This document shows, piece after piece, positions 1 to 10,800 of a stretch of DNA of 64,000 nucleotides. Origin of the DNA: Emydura subglobosa (taxonomy: Eukaryota; Chordata; Testudines; Chelidae). The stretch covers positions 22,651,003 through 22,715,002 of the forward strand of contig ML679954.1 of NCBI GenBank assembly GCA_007922225.1, in the 5' to 3' direction. Position 1 is the first letter of the stretch; the number at the start of each line of letters is the position of its first letter. The notes under the pieces were generated by a model, which saw only the letters and a program-made list of their open reading frames with translations, did no database searches and was not told where the DNA came from. Made by a program: the position numbers and the translations under genes.

Positions 1-429
1 CTGCTCCAGTAAGAATTCATCTACTCAACAGACTCAGGCTTCCAAACCATGGGTTCTCCTGGGCAGCAGAAGGATTAGCTTTGTCTAGCTCATTTAGCAG
101 AGTGAATCTATAAACACATGAACAAGACTGTGGTAGAGTGTATAATTGATCCAGGAGAGTGTTAGAACATTGCAAGTCCACAGAAGACTTTACCTCCTGC
201 ACTGAGAGCAGTGGGGAGGTGATCAAGAGAAGTCTGACTAAAACAGAAAGCTGAAAACCATATTAAAGAATATTGTAAAATCTTTACATTTTGACACCCT
301 CATTCACCTTTTGAGGGGGACCAGTATAGCAGCTGGGAGAGCACAGCAGAACATAATCCTGTGGCTCTTAAAGGAGCATGGAAGAGAGGTATATTATCAT
401 GATTTGGATTGCTGTAGTGCCAAGGAACC
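1..429. other. Non-coding stretch, nothing recognised
   Basis: The stretch has short chance frames on both strands and no repeat I can name. No splice-flanked exon or RNA gene is visible. Confidence 0.5.
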
Positions 430-520
430 TCAGTCATGGGCCAGAGCCCCATTGTGCTAGGCGCTGTACAAACACAGAACAAAAGGACAATGCCTGCTCC
501 AGAGTTTACAGTCTGTATTG
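430..520 (-). repeat. Old LINE/SINE 3' tail fragment (CATTGTGCTAGGCGCTGTACA family)
   Basis: The block CCATTGTGCTAGGCGCTGTACAAACACAGAACAAAAGGACA-type sequence followed by 'agtttacagtct' is the reverse complement of the tail seen on the plus strand near 44680-44770 and 33590-33655. I know this tail as abundant in sauropsid genomes, probably from an L3/CR1-type LINE or a SINE that shares it. It also serves as an uninterrupted paralogue of the site where the MITE at 22209-22503 landed. Confidence 0.6.
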
Positions 521-828
521 AAATCAGAGCACTGAAGGCTTCTTTTATGTTCCAGCATGGTGGTTTTCATAAGAATTAACAACAATCTGCCCATGAAAAT
601 GAGAAATAAAGAGATACCCAATTCCAGATCTTTATGTGAGGCAAACTGAAGGTGCCACCTGCTTGCCTTGTCCTCACCACACACAGAGTCCTGAATCTGA
701 CCTCACTCATGCCACTCAGTTAGCTTCAGTGGGGTTACAGCTCATCTACACCCCTGTAACATAGAGCAAAACGTATTCCGATAATGTACAGGTCTATAAA
801 TAATAGGCCTGTAGGCGATTCAGGTTCC
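521..828. other. Non-coding stretch, nothing recognised
   Basis: AT-rich sequence with no recognisable repeat or gene. It abuts the GC-rich element that begins at 829. Confidence 0.4.
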
Positions 829-857
829 GTGGGAGGCCACAGTGGCTTCCTACAAGG
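829..857. repeat. 29-bp direct repeat, left copy
   Basis: Identical over 29 bases to 1920-1948. It marks one boundary of the GC-rich element; the two copies diverge immediately on both sides (CC before and GGAA after this copy; CT before and CCAA after the other). Confidence 0.85.
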
Positions 858-912
858 GGAATAGCTCACTCTTGGCGAGGGATCAGTCTTGTTAATTCGC
901 CCTCAGGCCGGG

Positions 913-1028
913 CGAGTGAGCAAAAGTCTATTGCTCCAACCCCTAGGCAGGGTGAGCAGGCAGATCGCTCANNNNNNNNNNCGAGCGAGCAGGAGTCTAT
1001 TGCTCCAACCCCTAGGCAGGGTGAGCAG
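913..1028. repeat. Short tandem repeat spanning a 10-N assembly gap
   Basis: Two partial units share AGTCTATTGCTCCAACCCCT followed by AGGCAGGGTGAGCAG, at about 913-957 and 983-1027. Each is preceded by GAG(T/C)GAGCA. Between them lie exactly ten N bases at 972-981, so the real number of units is unknown and the assembler probably collapsed the array. The unit is near 70 bp. Confidence 0.75.
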
Positions 1029-1078
1029 AGGAGGCAACAGCTTCAGGCGGGGTCAGGAGAGCAATTCTCCTGGGGTGG

Positions 1079-1725
1079 CTAGGGAACGGGGGAAGAGGAG
1101 GGGGACGCAGGCCCACCCGTCTCCACTGCGTCCCAGCCCAGGGCCCTAGCAGTGGCAGAAGCGGCTGCCACTGTGCCGGCGGGGCTCCCGCCGCAACACA
1201 CCGGCAATACGGCGGACTCAGCCACAGGCCATGGCTGTCCCTGGGCTACTTCCTCCCTACTGACCCTAGTACCTGCTGCGTCCATGTCGCAAGGGTAGTC
1301 CACCTGGGTTAGCACTGCTAGTCCTTCCTCGTCGACCAGGGGTAAGGCAGGAAACTCCTCTTCAGGGGGCAGCTCCTCCAGGTCGTTGTAGGTTGGTGCA
1401 GGCGGCTCGGCCTCGGGCAGCTCCTCCAAGTCTTGCCCAGCTGTGGGGAGGGGCTCGGCGGCCGGCAGTTCTTCCAAATCTGGTCCGGCCTCCGGGGGTG
1501 TCCGCCACTCAGGCGGCTCTGGGGTCTCGGCCCAGTCTGGCAATTCCCGAGCACGGCCCCGCGGTCGGGGTAACTCGGCCCAGTCGTCCTGGCCGGGTTG
1601 CCTAGTCCAGCTCCTTGAGGGCCCTACCCAATCCCCGGGCCCAGGTGGGGCCGGGGTTTGTCCGCGGCGGTTAGGCTCTGGCCTAGGCCTCTGCTGGCGG
1701 GGCAGCACGTCTGCCTCTGGCAGCA
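1079..1725 (-). pseudogene. Acidic proline-rich reading frame with three 16-residue DLEELP repeats
   Basis: The minus-strand frame stays open from upstream of 2000 to a stop at 1079-1081. Its distinctive part has three tandem 16-residue units, each containing DLEELP, coded at 1463-1480, 1415-1432 and 1367-1384 and exactly 48 bases apart. The three hexapeptides differ at several bases (gat/gac, ttg/ctg, gaa/gag, ccg/ccc), every one synonymous, which suggests past selection on the protein. An arginine/tryptophan-rich stretch precedes the repeats and an alanine/serine-rich tail follows. There is no ATG at the expected start; the first in-frame methionine after the promoter is internal, at 1281-1283. 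It may be a remnant of an element gene or one exon. I recognise no domain and assign no function. Confidence 0.4.
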
Positions 1726-1753
1726 CTCTGGGCCCTACTGAGCTCAGGGGCCA

Positions 1754-1888
1754 GGCTTTTATCCTTCCCCTTCCTGTTGGGGCTCCGCCCCGCGGCTGCC
1801 AATTGGCCTGGCCGGGTGGCCCTATCACGGCCCAGGTCTCCTGTTGCCGGGCAGACTCTGGGGCCGGGTGTGAGTTGGGCCAATCAGA
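1754..1888 (-). promoter_or_regulatory. Pol II promoter-like cluster: CCAAT boxes, GC box, TATA-like box
   Basis: In minus-strand order: an inverted CCAAT box at 1880-1887 (CTGATTGG), a CCAATTGG palindrome at 1799-1806, a GC box at 1783-1792 (GGGGCGGAG) and a TATA-like GGATAAAAGCC at 1754-1764. Order and spacing are those of a compact Pol II promoter. Initiation would be expected some 25-30 bp further on, near 1725, ahead of the DLEELP frame. Confidence 0.55.
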
Positions 1889-1948
1889 GCTCTTGGGTCC
1901 TTCCCCAGGCTCTGGCTCTGTGGGAGGCCACAGTGGCTTCCTACAAGG

Positions 1949-3239
1949 CCAAATCCCAGAATTATGCACAATTGCCCCAAAAGAGGAGCACACACTTGTT
2001 CCAAAAGCAACATTGATGTACTCTTGTATCAACATGTACTTAATAATCTGACCAGTAGCAGCTCCCTGGTGCCTCTCCTCCCATTCCTGTTGTGGATGAA
2101 GAGGAAATGTACATAGGATCCACCTCACTTTATCTTTTCTCTGAATGACACTGATTCCTGCAGAGTAGCTTTGCTGTGCTTTTAGGAGAAGCCAATAAGT
2201 AAGGTCTGAATGGGCAGAGTCCAGATCTAGCTCATAGCACATGCATGCTGCATTAATGTCAAAAACTCACAGCCCCTTCTGGGAGCTTTTCCTTTGTTTT
2301 TAACGACCAAATGCAAACCTTAGTCAGAGCTCCCTGCTGAACTGGCTGTTTCTAGCATTTACCCCTGCAAGAGCTCCAGTCCCTCTGACTCAGAAAAACA
2401 TCCCAGTCCCCATTGTACTTTTGGGCTGGTGTCAATGAAAGCCACCTGACATGGCTGAAAGGATGAGCTATAAGAGTCCTAAACCTCCATGGAGGGGTCT
2501 TAGAACCTGAGAGCTCCTGGCAGGTGACCATGGCCAACTTGTGCTCCGTGCTCCTTTTGCTGAATGTGTGGGTTCTGGAAGGCATCTTTTCAGAGCAGCT
2601 GTTAGAATGTGACCTTATTTAACATTAACTTCTATTTGCCTTCCCCAGTACTAAAAACCCCCTTATTCACAACATCTGGAATTATTTGCTATCAAACAAC
2701 TCATCGCTTTATTAGCTAGTTAGTCATTTTCACGCAATGTTTTCCAATGCTCAATATTATCCTGGGCATAACCAAGGAGCATAAGTTAACACAGTAACTA
2801 ACATAATGCTGTTTACTATGTATTACATTTGAATATCTGTGTTACTAATCTTTGGATATTTTTGTGTGCATGCATTCATCTGAGTGCAGAAGGATGTGTG
2901 TATAAATAATGTTACCTTGAGGTAAAAATATCCCTTTGACTCCCAAAGTCTCTTTGTAGTCTCTGAAGCCTTTCAAGAAACATGCACAATGTACAAGATG
3001 AATTTTGTATTCAACATGCAATTCTTTTTCTTCCTTACTGTATGTGCCAGACTGAGCCTGTGACAATTTGTATTGTACAAAATGAAAACATGTCTTCTCT
3101 CCATTCTGCTCTGGCTCCTCATGGTTGTCTTAGTCAACAATTTTGAAAACTTTCTTTCTAATTAAAATGAGATCTACAGTCTTTCAATTTAATAATTATT
3201 GTTTGTTTGTTTTTTTAAATCCTGCATGAACAGGAGAAG
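1949..3239. other. Non-coding stretch, nothing recognised
   Basis: No repeat family or exon could be identified. The open frame that runs into the GC-rich element from 2242 on the minus strand lacks any recognisable sequence before the element boundary and is treated as chance. Confidence 0.4.
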
Positions 3240-3530
3240 CAGAGAACGAGTTCAGTTTATGGGCTAGGACACTGAACTGAAAGTCAGGATACTTGGGTTC
3301 TGTTACCAGATTTGTGACTAACCTGCTGTGTGAAGTTGCATAAATTGCTTGATCTCTCTGTGATTCTGTTTTCACTCCTGCCCTGTATCTATCTTGTCTA
3401 TTTAGATTGTTAAATTTTCAGGGCATGAGCTATCTTTTCCTATCAGTTTAGTTTGTATGACGATTAGTATCTTGAGGCCCTGATTTCGTTGGGGCCTTTG
3501 GGTGCCATAGTTATAAAAATAATATAATAT
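3240..3530 (+). mobile_element. tRNA-derived SINE with a LINE-like tail
   Basis: The head (about 3240-3320) reads like a decayed tRNA gene: 'gggctaggacactgaactg' followed by a box B-like TGGGTTCTGTTAC. The body includes 'gtgactaacctgctgtgtgaagttgca' and 'gatctctctgtgattctg', the degenerate MIR/CORE-SINE-like pattern. The 3' part (about 3395-3520) carries 'tctatttagattgttaa' and 'ctgatttcgttggggcctttgggtgccatagt', the same tail as at 44680-44770. The split between tRNA head and LINE-like tail is the usual SINE architecture. It is heavily mutated and not expected to be active. Confidence 0.55.
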
Positions 3531-3637
3531 TAAAAGGCTCATTTGTGTGGGCTGTCAAGTGTTATGCACAACTGCATAACATCTTCTGGAGGCCTGAGCA
3601 TTTTACTAATGAAACCAAAAGAGCCACAGGAAAAATC

Positions 3638-3658
3638 CTTTCTTTCTTTCTTTCTTTC
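3638..3658. repeat. (CTTT)n microsatellite
   Basis: About five CTTT units. Confidence 0.9.
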
Positions 3659-3837
3659 ATGTATAGTTAGGATGCCAGGCCAGTGCACATTCAAACACAG
3701 CAATAAGCTTTCTGCTTCTGTGTAAACTATGCACAGCAGGTCACATTGTTGATCTGTTTGGAGAAAGAGACAAGATTCTAAATAATCCAAAGAACACTCT
3801 ATGGACCTGATTTTTAAAAGAAGGTCTATATTAATGA

Positions 3838-4110
3838 CAACAGCCAGATTTTCAGAGTGCAGCTCCAATTTAGGCACCAATATACAGTGATCAGATTTGC
3901 AAAAGAGTTCAGCATGAATTTTTTTTAAAAATCTGACCGTAAGTGTCACATTGGAAGCAGTTGGGTGCTGAGCATTTTAGAAAATCTGGCCCTTATTTAG
4001 GAACCTCAGTGGGATCTGAGATCTTTTAAAAATCTGCCTTCAATGATGGGTATTAAGCACTAGAAAATATAGCGCTAAGCTCTTTTAAAAACCTGGCCAC
4101 ACATCTGTTA
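3838..4110. repeat. Degenerate 'AGATTTTCA...TTAGGCACC' dispersed repeat
   Basis: The words 'cagattttcagagtgcagctcc', 'tttaggcacc', 'agaaaatctggccc' and 'aaaaacctggcca' recur in a pattern shared with 40190-40340, 41070-41185 and 48785-48885. It is an old interspersed family with partly self-complementary arms. I cannot name it. Confidence 0.45.
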
Positions 4111-4558
4111 AATTAGAAAACCATGGGAATGATCTCTTGTTGTACATATTTACATCCCTCATTGATTTCAGTGGGAGTTGGCTATAACATCTGGTGATTA
4201 TGACTTGTATATTATAAAGCATAAATATGTTTTGGGGAATGAAAAAAAAATCATTATCTGTTAATGGGCTATGACAAAGCTCTTGAGTGCATTTATCATC
4301 ATTCTCTTTTTTATGTTTAAAGTATGCATCTCACCCACAAAGTAACTTTTAAATCGATGACAGGTTGAGGCAAACTTAGCTCCACTGTAAGTGAAGCAGT
4401 TCCTACTGAAATTAATGGCAGGTCCATTCCTTGTGCTAGTTCTGAGTATGGACCACTAGATCTCATAAACAACCAGTTATTAAAAGATTACACTTGAGAT
4501 CATTTTTAACTTTTCACAGTACTTGTATCTATTTCCTAATTTAAAGCAGTAGAAGGGC

Positions 4559-4640
4559 TTTAGAGGCAAAATCCTGTCCCTACTGAAGTCAATGGCAAAA
4601 CTCTCATTGCCTTCAATGGGCCAGGATTTCATCCTAGCAA
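4559..4640. repeat. Palindromic amniote repeat
   Basis: Two inverted arms, AATCCTGTCCCTACTGAAG... and ...CTTCAATGGGCCAGGATTT, surround the CAATGGCAAAACTCTCATTG core. It belongs to the dispersed hairpin family described in the findings. Confidence 0.65.
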
Positions 4641-6384
4641 TCAAGGACAATCTTCATTTTGTCCTGCCTAGATTATAACTGGTTTACTCTAACTTCATTT
4701 TTATGGTGATGGTGCTTATAGTCATCTTGATCCCAGCAAAAGTTCTGGGAGTTTAGAGATCAATCAGCATCTGAGCTTGGGGTGGTATGGGCTAGCTAAC
4801 TGCTTTGATGATGTCACACACAAGAGCCATCAGAACACCACCTGGGGCAAAGAGGTGGAGGCCCAACCAAGGATACTGAGGAGTCCTTTAGCAGTACTTT
4901 ACCCTTTTCCATAAGTAAAACCCTCTTATGGAGACTGTAAATTTATCCCCTTGAGTACAGACTAGAAAACACACTGGGTCCCTCTGGGTGAAAGGGCCTA
5001 CCTCAAACTCTAAAGTATCATCGTTGTTGTTAGTGATACTTCTAAGTTATTTATGGATAAGCTAAAGCAGTGTCAGAAACTGAGGTGAGGATGGTCAGTC
5101 CTAATGGAGGAGCAGCAGCAGTCATGCCTAGAGGTCAGGGTCAGGAGTCAAAAGTGGGGTTGGAACAAGGTAAGATGTAAGCTAGGATCATGTCTAGAGC
5201 AAAAGCAGGGCTGAAGTAGGACTAGGAACAAGGATGGAGCAGGCTGAAGCTACTGGATTGCATCACCACTATCAGACAGGAGTATTCCAAGCCTTAAAGC
5301 AACATTGAGCAGGCTGAGCTGCTGGTTCTCTTATGAGGCTTATGTACCTGCTCTGAGTGTCATCAGACCAGCTCCTAGATTGTAGATAGGCTGGAGCCTA
5401 ACACAGGAATGACTCTTCACTGCATGTGGCTTAATCAGGCTTTCCATTCAGGATGATTCATCATCTCACAGGAAGCACTTGGACTCATTAGAAACACCAG
5501 ATCACACAACTGGGGTACCTGAATTTTCAAGACCAGCTCTTGAAAGATTTTAATTACAGTCCCTCAATTATTATTATGTGGTGTTAGGGTTTTAGATGTA
5601 AATCATCATGTTTTGCTTATATGTTATGTATTATTTCTCAGATTTTTAGACCAGTTTGCTTGAATGAAGCCAATGTGGCAATCTACCAGAATTTTCTGCA
5701 ATGCAATACTTCCATGGCATCATTTGCATTAAGATAAACACCCTGAGCCAAGTTTTCTGCTGGAATAACTCCAGTGACTTCCGATGACTTATGTCAGCAG
5801 AGAATTTGGCCCTGTCTGTATAAAGGTGCATTAAGATGGTCACACATTATCTGTGGATGTTCATGAATACAAAGGGAGATATCCTAAAACTGTCCTATGG
5901 AGAACTCTTTCTGAGCAGAAAGCATATTGGGGCAGTAATAGAGTGACCTTTGTCTGATAAATAATTACTGATCCAGCCTAATGTCTCAGGTCCAAAGAGC
6001 AGGTCACCAAGATTAACCAACAATAACTTGCCATCCATTAAAGTCAAAGAGCATATAGGATTTTTTTTAAAAAAGACCACTCTCACTAATCACCTTCATT
6101 TAAGACATTATACAAAATCACTCACTTTCATTAACAAGTGATCAATCTTTGAATGTCTTATTTAAAACCTAAGTTATCTATGAATCATAAGTGTACTTTA
6201 CTACTTAGTGAATAATCTTTGATGAAGGTGGAAAAATGGATTAAATTCCACTGCACTTCAGTATTCCCTCATTTATGAGAAGTGACAAGAATGTTTCTGA
6301 CCCAGATGGCTTATCTACAAAGTATGGTAAAAGGTATTTCAGTCAGTTGTTCAGTGACATATTAATACTGCTTAGCACTTACAC
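4641..6384. other. Non-coding stretch, no confident feature
   Basis: Around 5072-5450 there is GC-richer sequence rich in 'ggtcagggtcaggagtcaaaag' words that may be a badly decayed minus-strand LTR, but no terminal pair could be defined. The remainder shows nothing recognisable. Confidence 0.4.
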
Positions 6385-6640
6385 AGGGCTTTTCTTCTGT
6401 AGATCTCAAAGCACTTCACAGACGTGTGTCAGTATTATTAACATCATTTTACACATGAGGAATCTGAAGCCCAGAGAGGGGAAAGCCAAAATTTTAAAAA
6501 GTAACCTCTAATATTGTGTGCCTCAATTTTGTGGTAAGGGACTGCCAAAGCGACCCAGCATCTCATAGCAAGTCATTGGCAGAACTTGGACTAGAACCTG
6601 ACATCCACTCTGGTACCCTATCCATTAGTCTGTATTGCCC
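6385..6640 (-). mobile_element. MIR/CORE-SINE-like element
   Basis: The order matches an inverted MIR-type SINE: 'gtagatctcaaagcacttcacag', then 'attattaacatcattttacacatgaggaatctgaagcccagagagg', then 'catagcaagtcattggcagaacttggactagaacctgacatcc', ending in a region complementary to a tRNA-like head near 6600-6640. The copy is interrupted by a short insertion around 6495-6540. It is old and truncated. Confidence 0.65.
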
Positions 6641-7819
6641 ATATGGTCTGCATTTCACTATACTAGGTTTCAGACTATAACTAACGTCTAGTTTTCATTC
6701 TTGTTAAACCCCAATAAGTAGTTAATTACAGTTTTATACTCTGTCATATTCCACTTGAATTGTTATTACATGTATTTATATAGATACTATTCCTGTAGCA
6801 TCCTGGGGCAGAGATTTAAACTGCATATTTCATCGTCTGTTTTCAGCCAGTGAAATGTGAATAGTGTGATGCACTTGCTTGAAAACGTGTTTGAAGCTTA
6901 AACATACGTATTTAGGGAACTATGTGAGTCCTTAATAAAAGAAATAATAAAATAAAAAGTAATAAAATAATGTCTTGGATTGGGTTACACAACACCGAGA
7001 CAGATTACTGCTGGTAGATGATTTAACTTCAACCCAACCCAAATCATTAGTGCAAACAGTGAAATTAGTGGGGTGCAGATTGGGGTGCTAAGTGACACAG
7101 TATAAAATGAGCAGGGAGTCTATGTGGCATGGTTTCAAACAAACAACTTATCAGAAGTAAAGGAAACCAAAATACCAATCAAAACAGGAATAAAGGGTTT
7201 CTGACAGTCGAGACACTAAACCATGATTTCATTCATAACTAGATCTGGAATAGCAAGGACTCAATCCCTGAGACTGCCTTGCTTGTTACAGTCTTTGGTT
7301 TCAGAGGCACAACACATGTTTTCAATTCCACTACCTATCTCCAACAGATCCATAATAATTTTGACATTCCCTTGAAATGTCACTGGAACGTTTTGTCGGC
7401 TTATCCTGTCCAAAAATTCTTCATATCTTTCAAAAACCTCTTTTGTATTCTTTGCATCAACCTGAAGATATTTTGAATACACAATTTGCATTTGCTGTCT
7501 CACCCCACTCCTTTCTTTTCTAAAGGGTTAGAACTCATTTGTGAATATTTGCCATTGACTGAAACTCATCATAGAAAGGCACAATCTAGGAACATTTTTT
7601 TTTTACAATTTTTTTTTTAAAAGTCAGTTAAAATTCAAAAGCTGTTGACATCTCTATACAAATAAAAATTCCAGGTTAACCATTTCAATTACTTTTTTGG
7701 ACTCAGAGAAATAAATAAAAATTAAACAAGACACTTAACTCTGCAGAGTGGCTACTGCACATGAACAGTAACTTTCTGACATGACAGACTAATTATTCCC
7801 TTTCACCAAAAGTAGGAGC
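6641..7819. other. Non-coding stretch with one unexplained open frame
   Basis: AT-rich sequence with no named repeat. The minus-strand open frame at 7261-7503 is compositionally more protein-like than its neighbours but lacks a recognisable domain; see findings. Confidence 0.4.
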
Positions 7820-7852
7820 ATCTGGGGGTGGGGGTGGGGGCGGGGGGGGGGC
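7820..7852 (+). repeat. G-rich tract, potential G-quadruplex
   Basis: Runs of five G (GGGGGTGGGGGTGGGGGC) followed by a run of about ten G give four or more G-tracts separated by single bases, enough for an intramolecular G-quadruplex. No gene lies next to it. Confidence 0.7.
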
Positions 7853-10800
7853 AACCAATTCCTCTGAGCACCTCTAGGAGCATTTAGTATTCCCATGTTT
7901 CTCAACCTCAGTCTCCGTACAAAGGCACTAGATGTTGGTAATCTACCTTCCAATGAGCAGAGCAAGACAAGAAGAGTCTGTCAATTCCTTTCTTCAGACC
8001 CAGGGATGTCACTAGAGAGCGACATGCAGTGCTTTCTGTAGCATTGCAGCATCAACTAAAGAACTGAGCTTGGGTCTTGAATTTGAACCCCTTGCCTGGC
8101 ATGGGCCAGTTCAACAAAATGCGTGCATGTGCAACGCATTTGAAAAACATTTCAAACATTTGTTTGCCTGAGATCAGTCCAGATGAACTAGCTATTCCAT
8201 CTACTGGATAGGAAATCCCCATCTGCCAGGTAAAGCTATTTCAGCTATTGGGAAAATATTTTTTTTTTTTAAAAATGGTCAGAACATTGAATTAAAAACA
8301 CAACAAAACTGTAAAACCAAACTAAATTTAAAAAAAAGAGAGCATTTGGGATAAATTGTCAGGAGATAAACAGGATTTAATTAACCATCTCCTATTCAAG
8401 TCAATGGAATGCTCTCTGAAAATGAAAAAGGTAATAGTGTAATTGGAAACAAAGTAAAATTCTAATTAAGATTCTGTCTGTGGGTAATATGCCACCTCTT
8501 TTCACTCTGGCAGCAGCTAAACTGTGGAGATGCACAGCCAGGGAAGACAGCTTTAAAATCTGTTCAGGCCAAGGATCTGTAGCAGCCTTGCCAACAGAGG
8601 CAGCCCAGGAAAAGTGCTGAATCATGAATCTTTGGGCCATCTAGGCCCCGTCTGCTTCTGGACCAGCACTACCCTTTTTGGGGGAGGGGGAGGTGCCAGC
8701 TGGGTTTGGTCTCCTCAACATGGGTCTGCTGCACCCATACTCCTGGTGGACTTACCATCATAGAGACCATGACTAGAAAAATGGATCTGGCCTCATGTTT
8801 CATGCTACTGTACCTTTCTAACTCTACACAGGGCTGGTTTAAAAAAAAAAATCTGGGGTTCAATCCAAAGCCATTACTTTGGGCCCCCTGGTTGCAAAGC
8901 CCAAGATTCAGGAATATTTTTCTGTGTGCCCCAACTTCTAAGTCATGTCAGTAGGGGAGTATAGTCCTATTGGCGGTGGTCAGTGAGCAATGAATCCAGA
9001 AATAGTGTGTGTTTGGGAAGGTGAGTTAACCTTAGAGGGTGATGTACTCTAACCAGGGCCATGATAAAGAGGGAGAAATCCCAATGCCCTAGCCTAGGAC
9101 CCTCAAGTTATTATCATCATCACAGAGCTTTCAATCAGCATGAAGCAGCTCATACTCAATATTAGGGGGAAATGGAGCACAACAAGCAAGCGTAAACTGG
9201 GGACCCCCTGTGGTTGCAGGTTTGACAGCATCCTCTGAACCTGCCCTGCTCTTGTTCTGTCTCTCTCGAAAATTTAAGAATTACTTGTGAAATTACTTAG
9301 ATGCTGTGTTTAAATTGTATACTACTGAGTGGGGAGGTGGGGGGATATTGTGAAGGAAGGGACTAAGAGCTGAAACAAATGATTGGTGTGAATCAGAGTG
9401 AAGTTTGACCTCTTTCGGCCAGATAGAACAGAAGTAGAGTTTACACACTAAGCAAAACTACTTTAAAAATACCAATAACTGCATTCAATTTGCAAACATT
9501 TGTTATGATAACCCTATCTCAGCCATCTGTCTACAAAGATAAGTATTTACATTTGCATTGTTTTCCTTCAGATCAGTGATTCTCTCTGATGCAAATGTGG
9601 CATTCCAAGGTTTATATAGAGATGACATCAGTAGCTCAACATCAGCAGAACAAATATGGACTTTAGATGTAAGTATATGCATGTCCCAATTTGGCAATTA
9701 ATATACATCACATTGGACTTTAGTTAGATTGACATGGTCAGGATTGACATAATCTATGTAATTATATGAGGAATGGAAAAAAGAAACGTGATTCAAGTGA
9801 TCTATACAGGACATGAAAGAAATACTTGCTTAACTTTAAGCACATGCTTAAGATCTTTTCTGATTTGGGTCCTAAATCTCTAGATGCTCCCAAACGAACT
9901 GAAACTACATCACAAATAAAATAAAAACCAATATGCTTCATTATTATTTTAAACATTTGTGGTTTACATCAGCAATACAGATTTTGGTGCTGGACATTTT
10001 CTGGGGATAAAACAAAAAAAAAAAAAAAAGGCCATCAACTCCTTCCATCCAGTCATATGGATTTCAATGTACTTTGATTGTAATGCACATCTTTCAAATG
10101 AGGAATTCATTTGCATTCTTGAACATTGTGGTCATTAAATATCCCTGTCACTTTCTGTAGGAGCAGAGAAGTTCATCTTGATGGCCTGGTCAAATTCCAA
10201 TTTGGGGAACAACAGGCAAAATCCTCAGATGGTGAAGATCAGCCTAGACCTTTTTTGCCAACTTAAATTCACTTCTGCAATTTCACCTGCATAAAGTATT
10301 CTTCACTTCCTGACTTATACTGCTAATAATAAATAATTATCACTGTTGCTTAAGGAAATATGTAATAATTGTATACTCCAAACTGTTTTAAAAGTTTTTA
10401 TATGTGGAGTTCATATTTACTTTACATTTACACTGCTGTTAATTTGAATTGATACAAAATATCTCCATATTTCAGAGAGAAGCACTGGATTTTTCTAATA
10501 TAACTAGAAGCACCATGACTGCAAATGCTATGATTGTCTTTTAAAAGTAAGAGTCATATGAGATTGTGTTCACCCTTCCCTAACACTTTCTCCCTGTGCA
10601 ACATTCAATTAAATTCAGGATATTTTTATTAGATTGGTTTTAACCAAAGAAGAGCATCTGCTGGAAATATTTAAAAGAGATATTCACTGCAATACCATCT
10701 TACAGTCTTGGCAGCTAGATAATTTTATTCTTAATACCGAAAACCAAAAGGCTAAATACCCCAAAGAGGTGGGTGTTCAAAACCAAACTCAGGCTCATGA

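Larger units (their letters stand above)
829..1948 (-). mobile_element. Unnamed GC-rich element with 29-bp terminal direct repeats
   Basis: A sharply GC-rich block sits in AT-rich surroundings. The same 29 bases occur at 829-857 and 1920-1948, beginning GTGGGAGGCCAC and ending TTCCTACAAGG, 1,091 bp apart in the same orientation. Read on the minus strand the order is: direct repeat, two CCAAT boxes, GC box, TATA-like box, an open frame with tandem peptide repeats, a short tandem DNA repeat holding an assembly gap, then the second direct repeat. The promoter layout resembles an LTR U3 region, and a 1.09-kb LTR followed by the truncated start of a second LTR would explain the repeats. A tandem duplication or an unknown element would also fit. 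No target-site duplication is clear. I do not recognise the family. Confidence 0.5.

Noticed and set aside
829..1948. Host-gene CpG island promoter
   Set aside because: The GC-rich block has element-like direct repeats and no adjoining host exon could be seen on either side, so a mobile-element origin is preferred.
1443..2051. 202-codon plus-strand frame across the GC-rich element
   Set aside because: It is antisense to the promoter-like cluster and the DLEELP frame. GC-rich DNA has few stops, and no motif or conserved repeat appears in this frame.
3539..3949. 136-codon minus-strand frame
   Set aside because: It covers a CTTT microsatellite and an old interspersed repeat and has no domain-like sequence.
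5072..5450. Possible minus-strand LTR rich in 'gtcagggtcaggagtcaa'
   Set aside because: Word content resembles the inverse of the TGTCA LTRs, but no matching second end, promoter or polyadenylation signal could be located.
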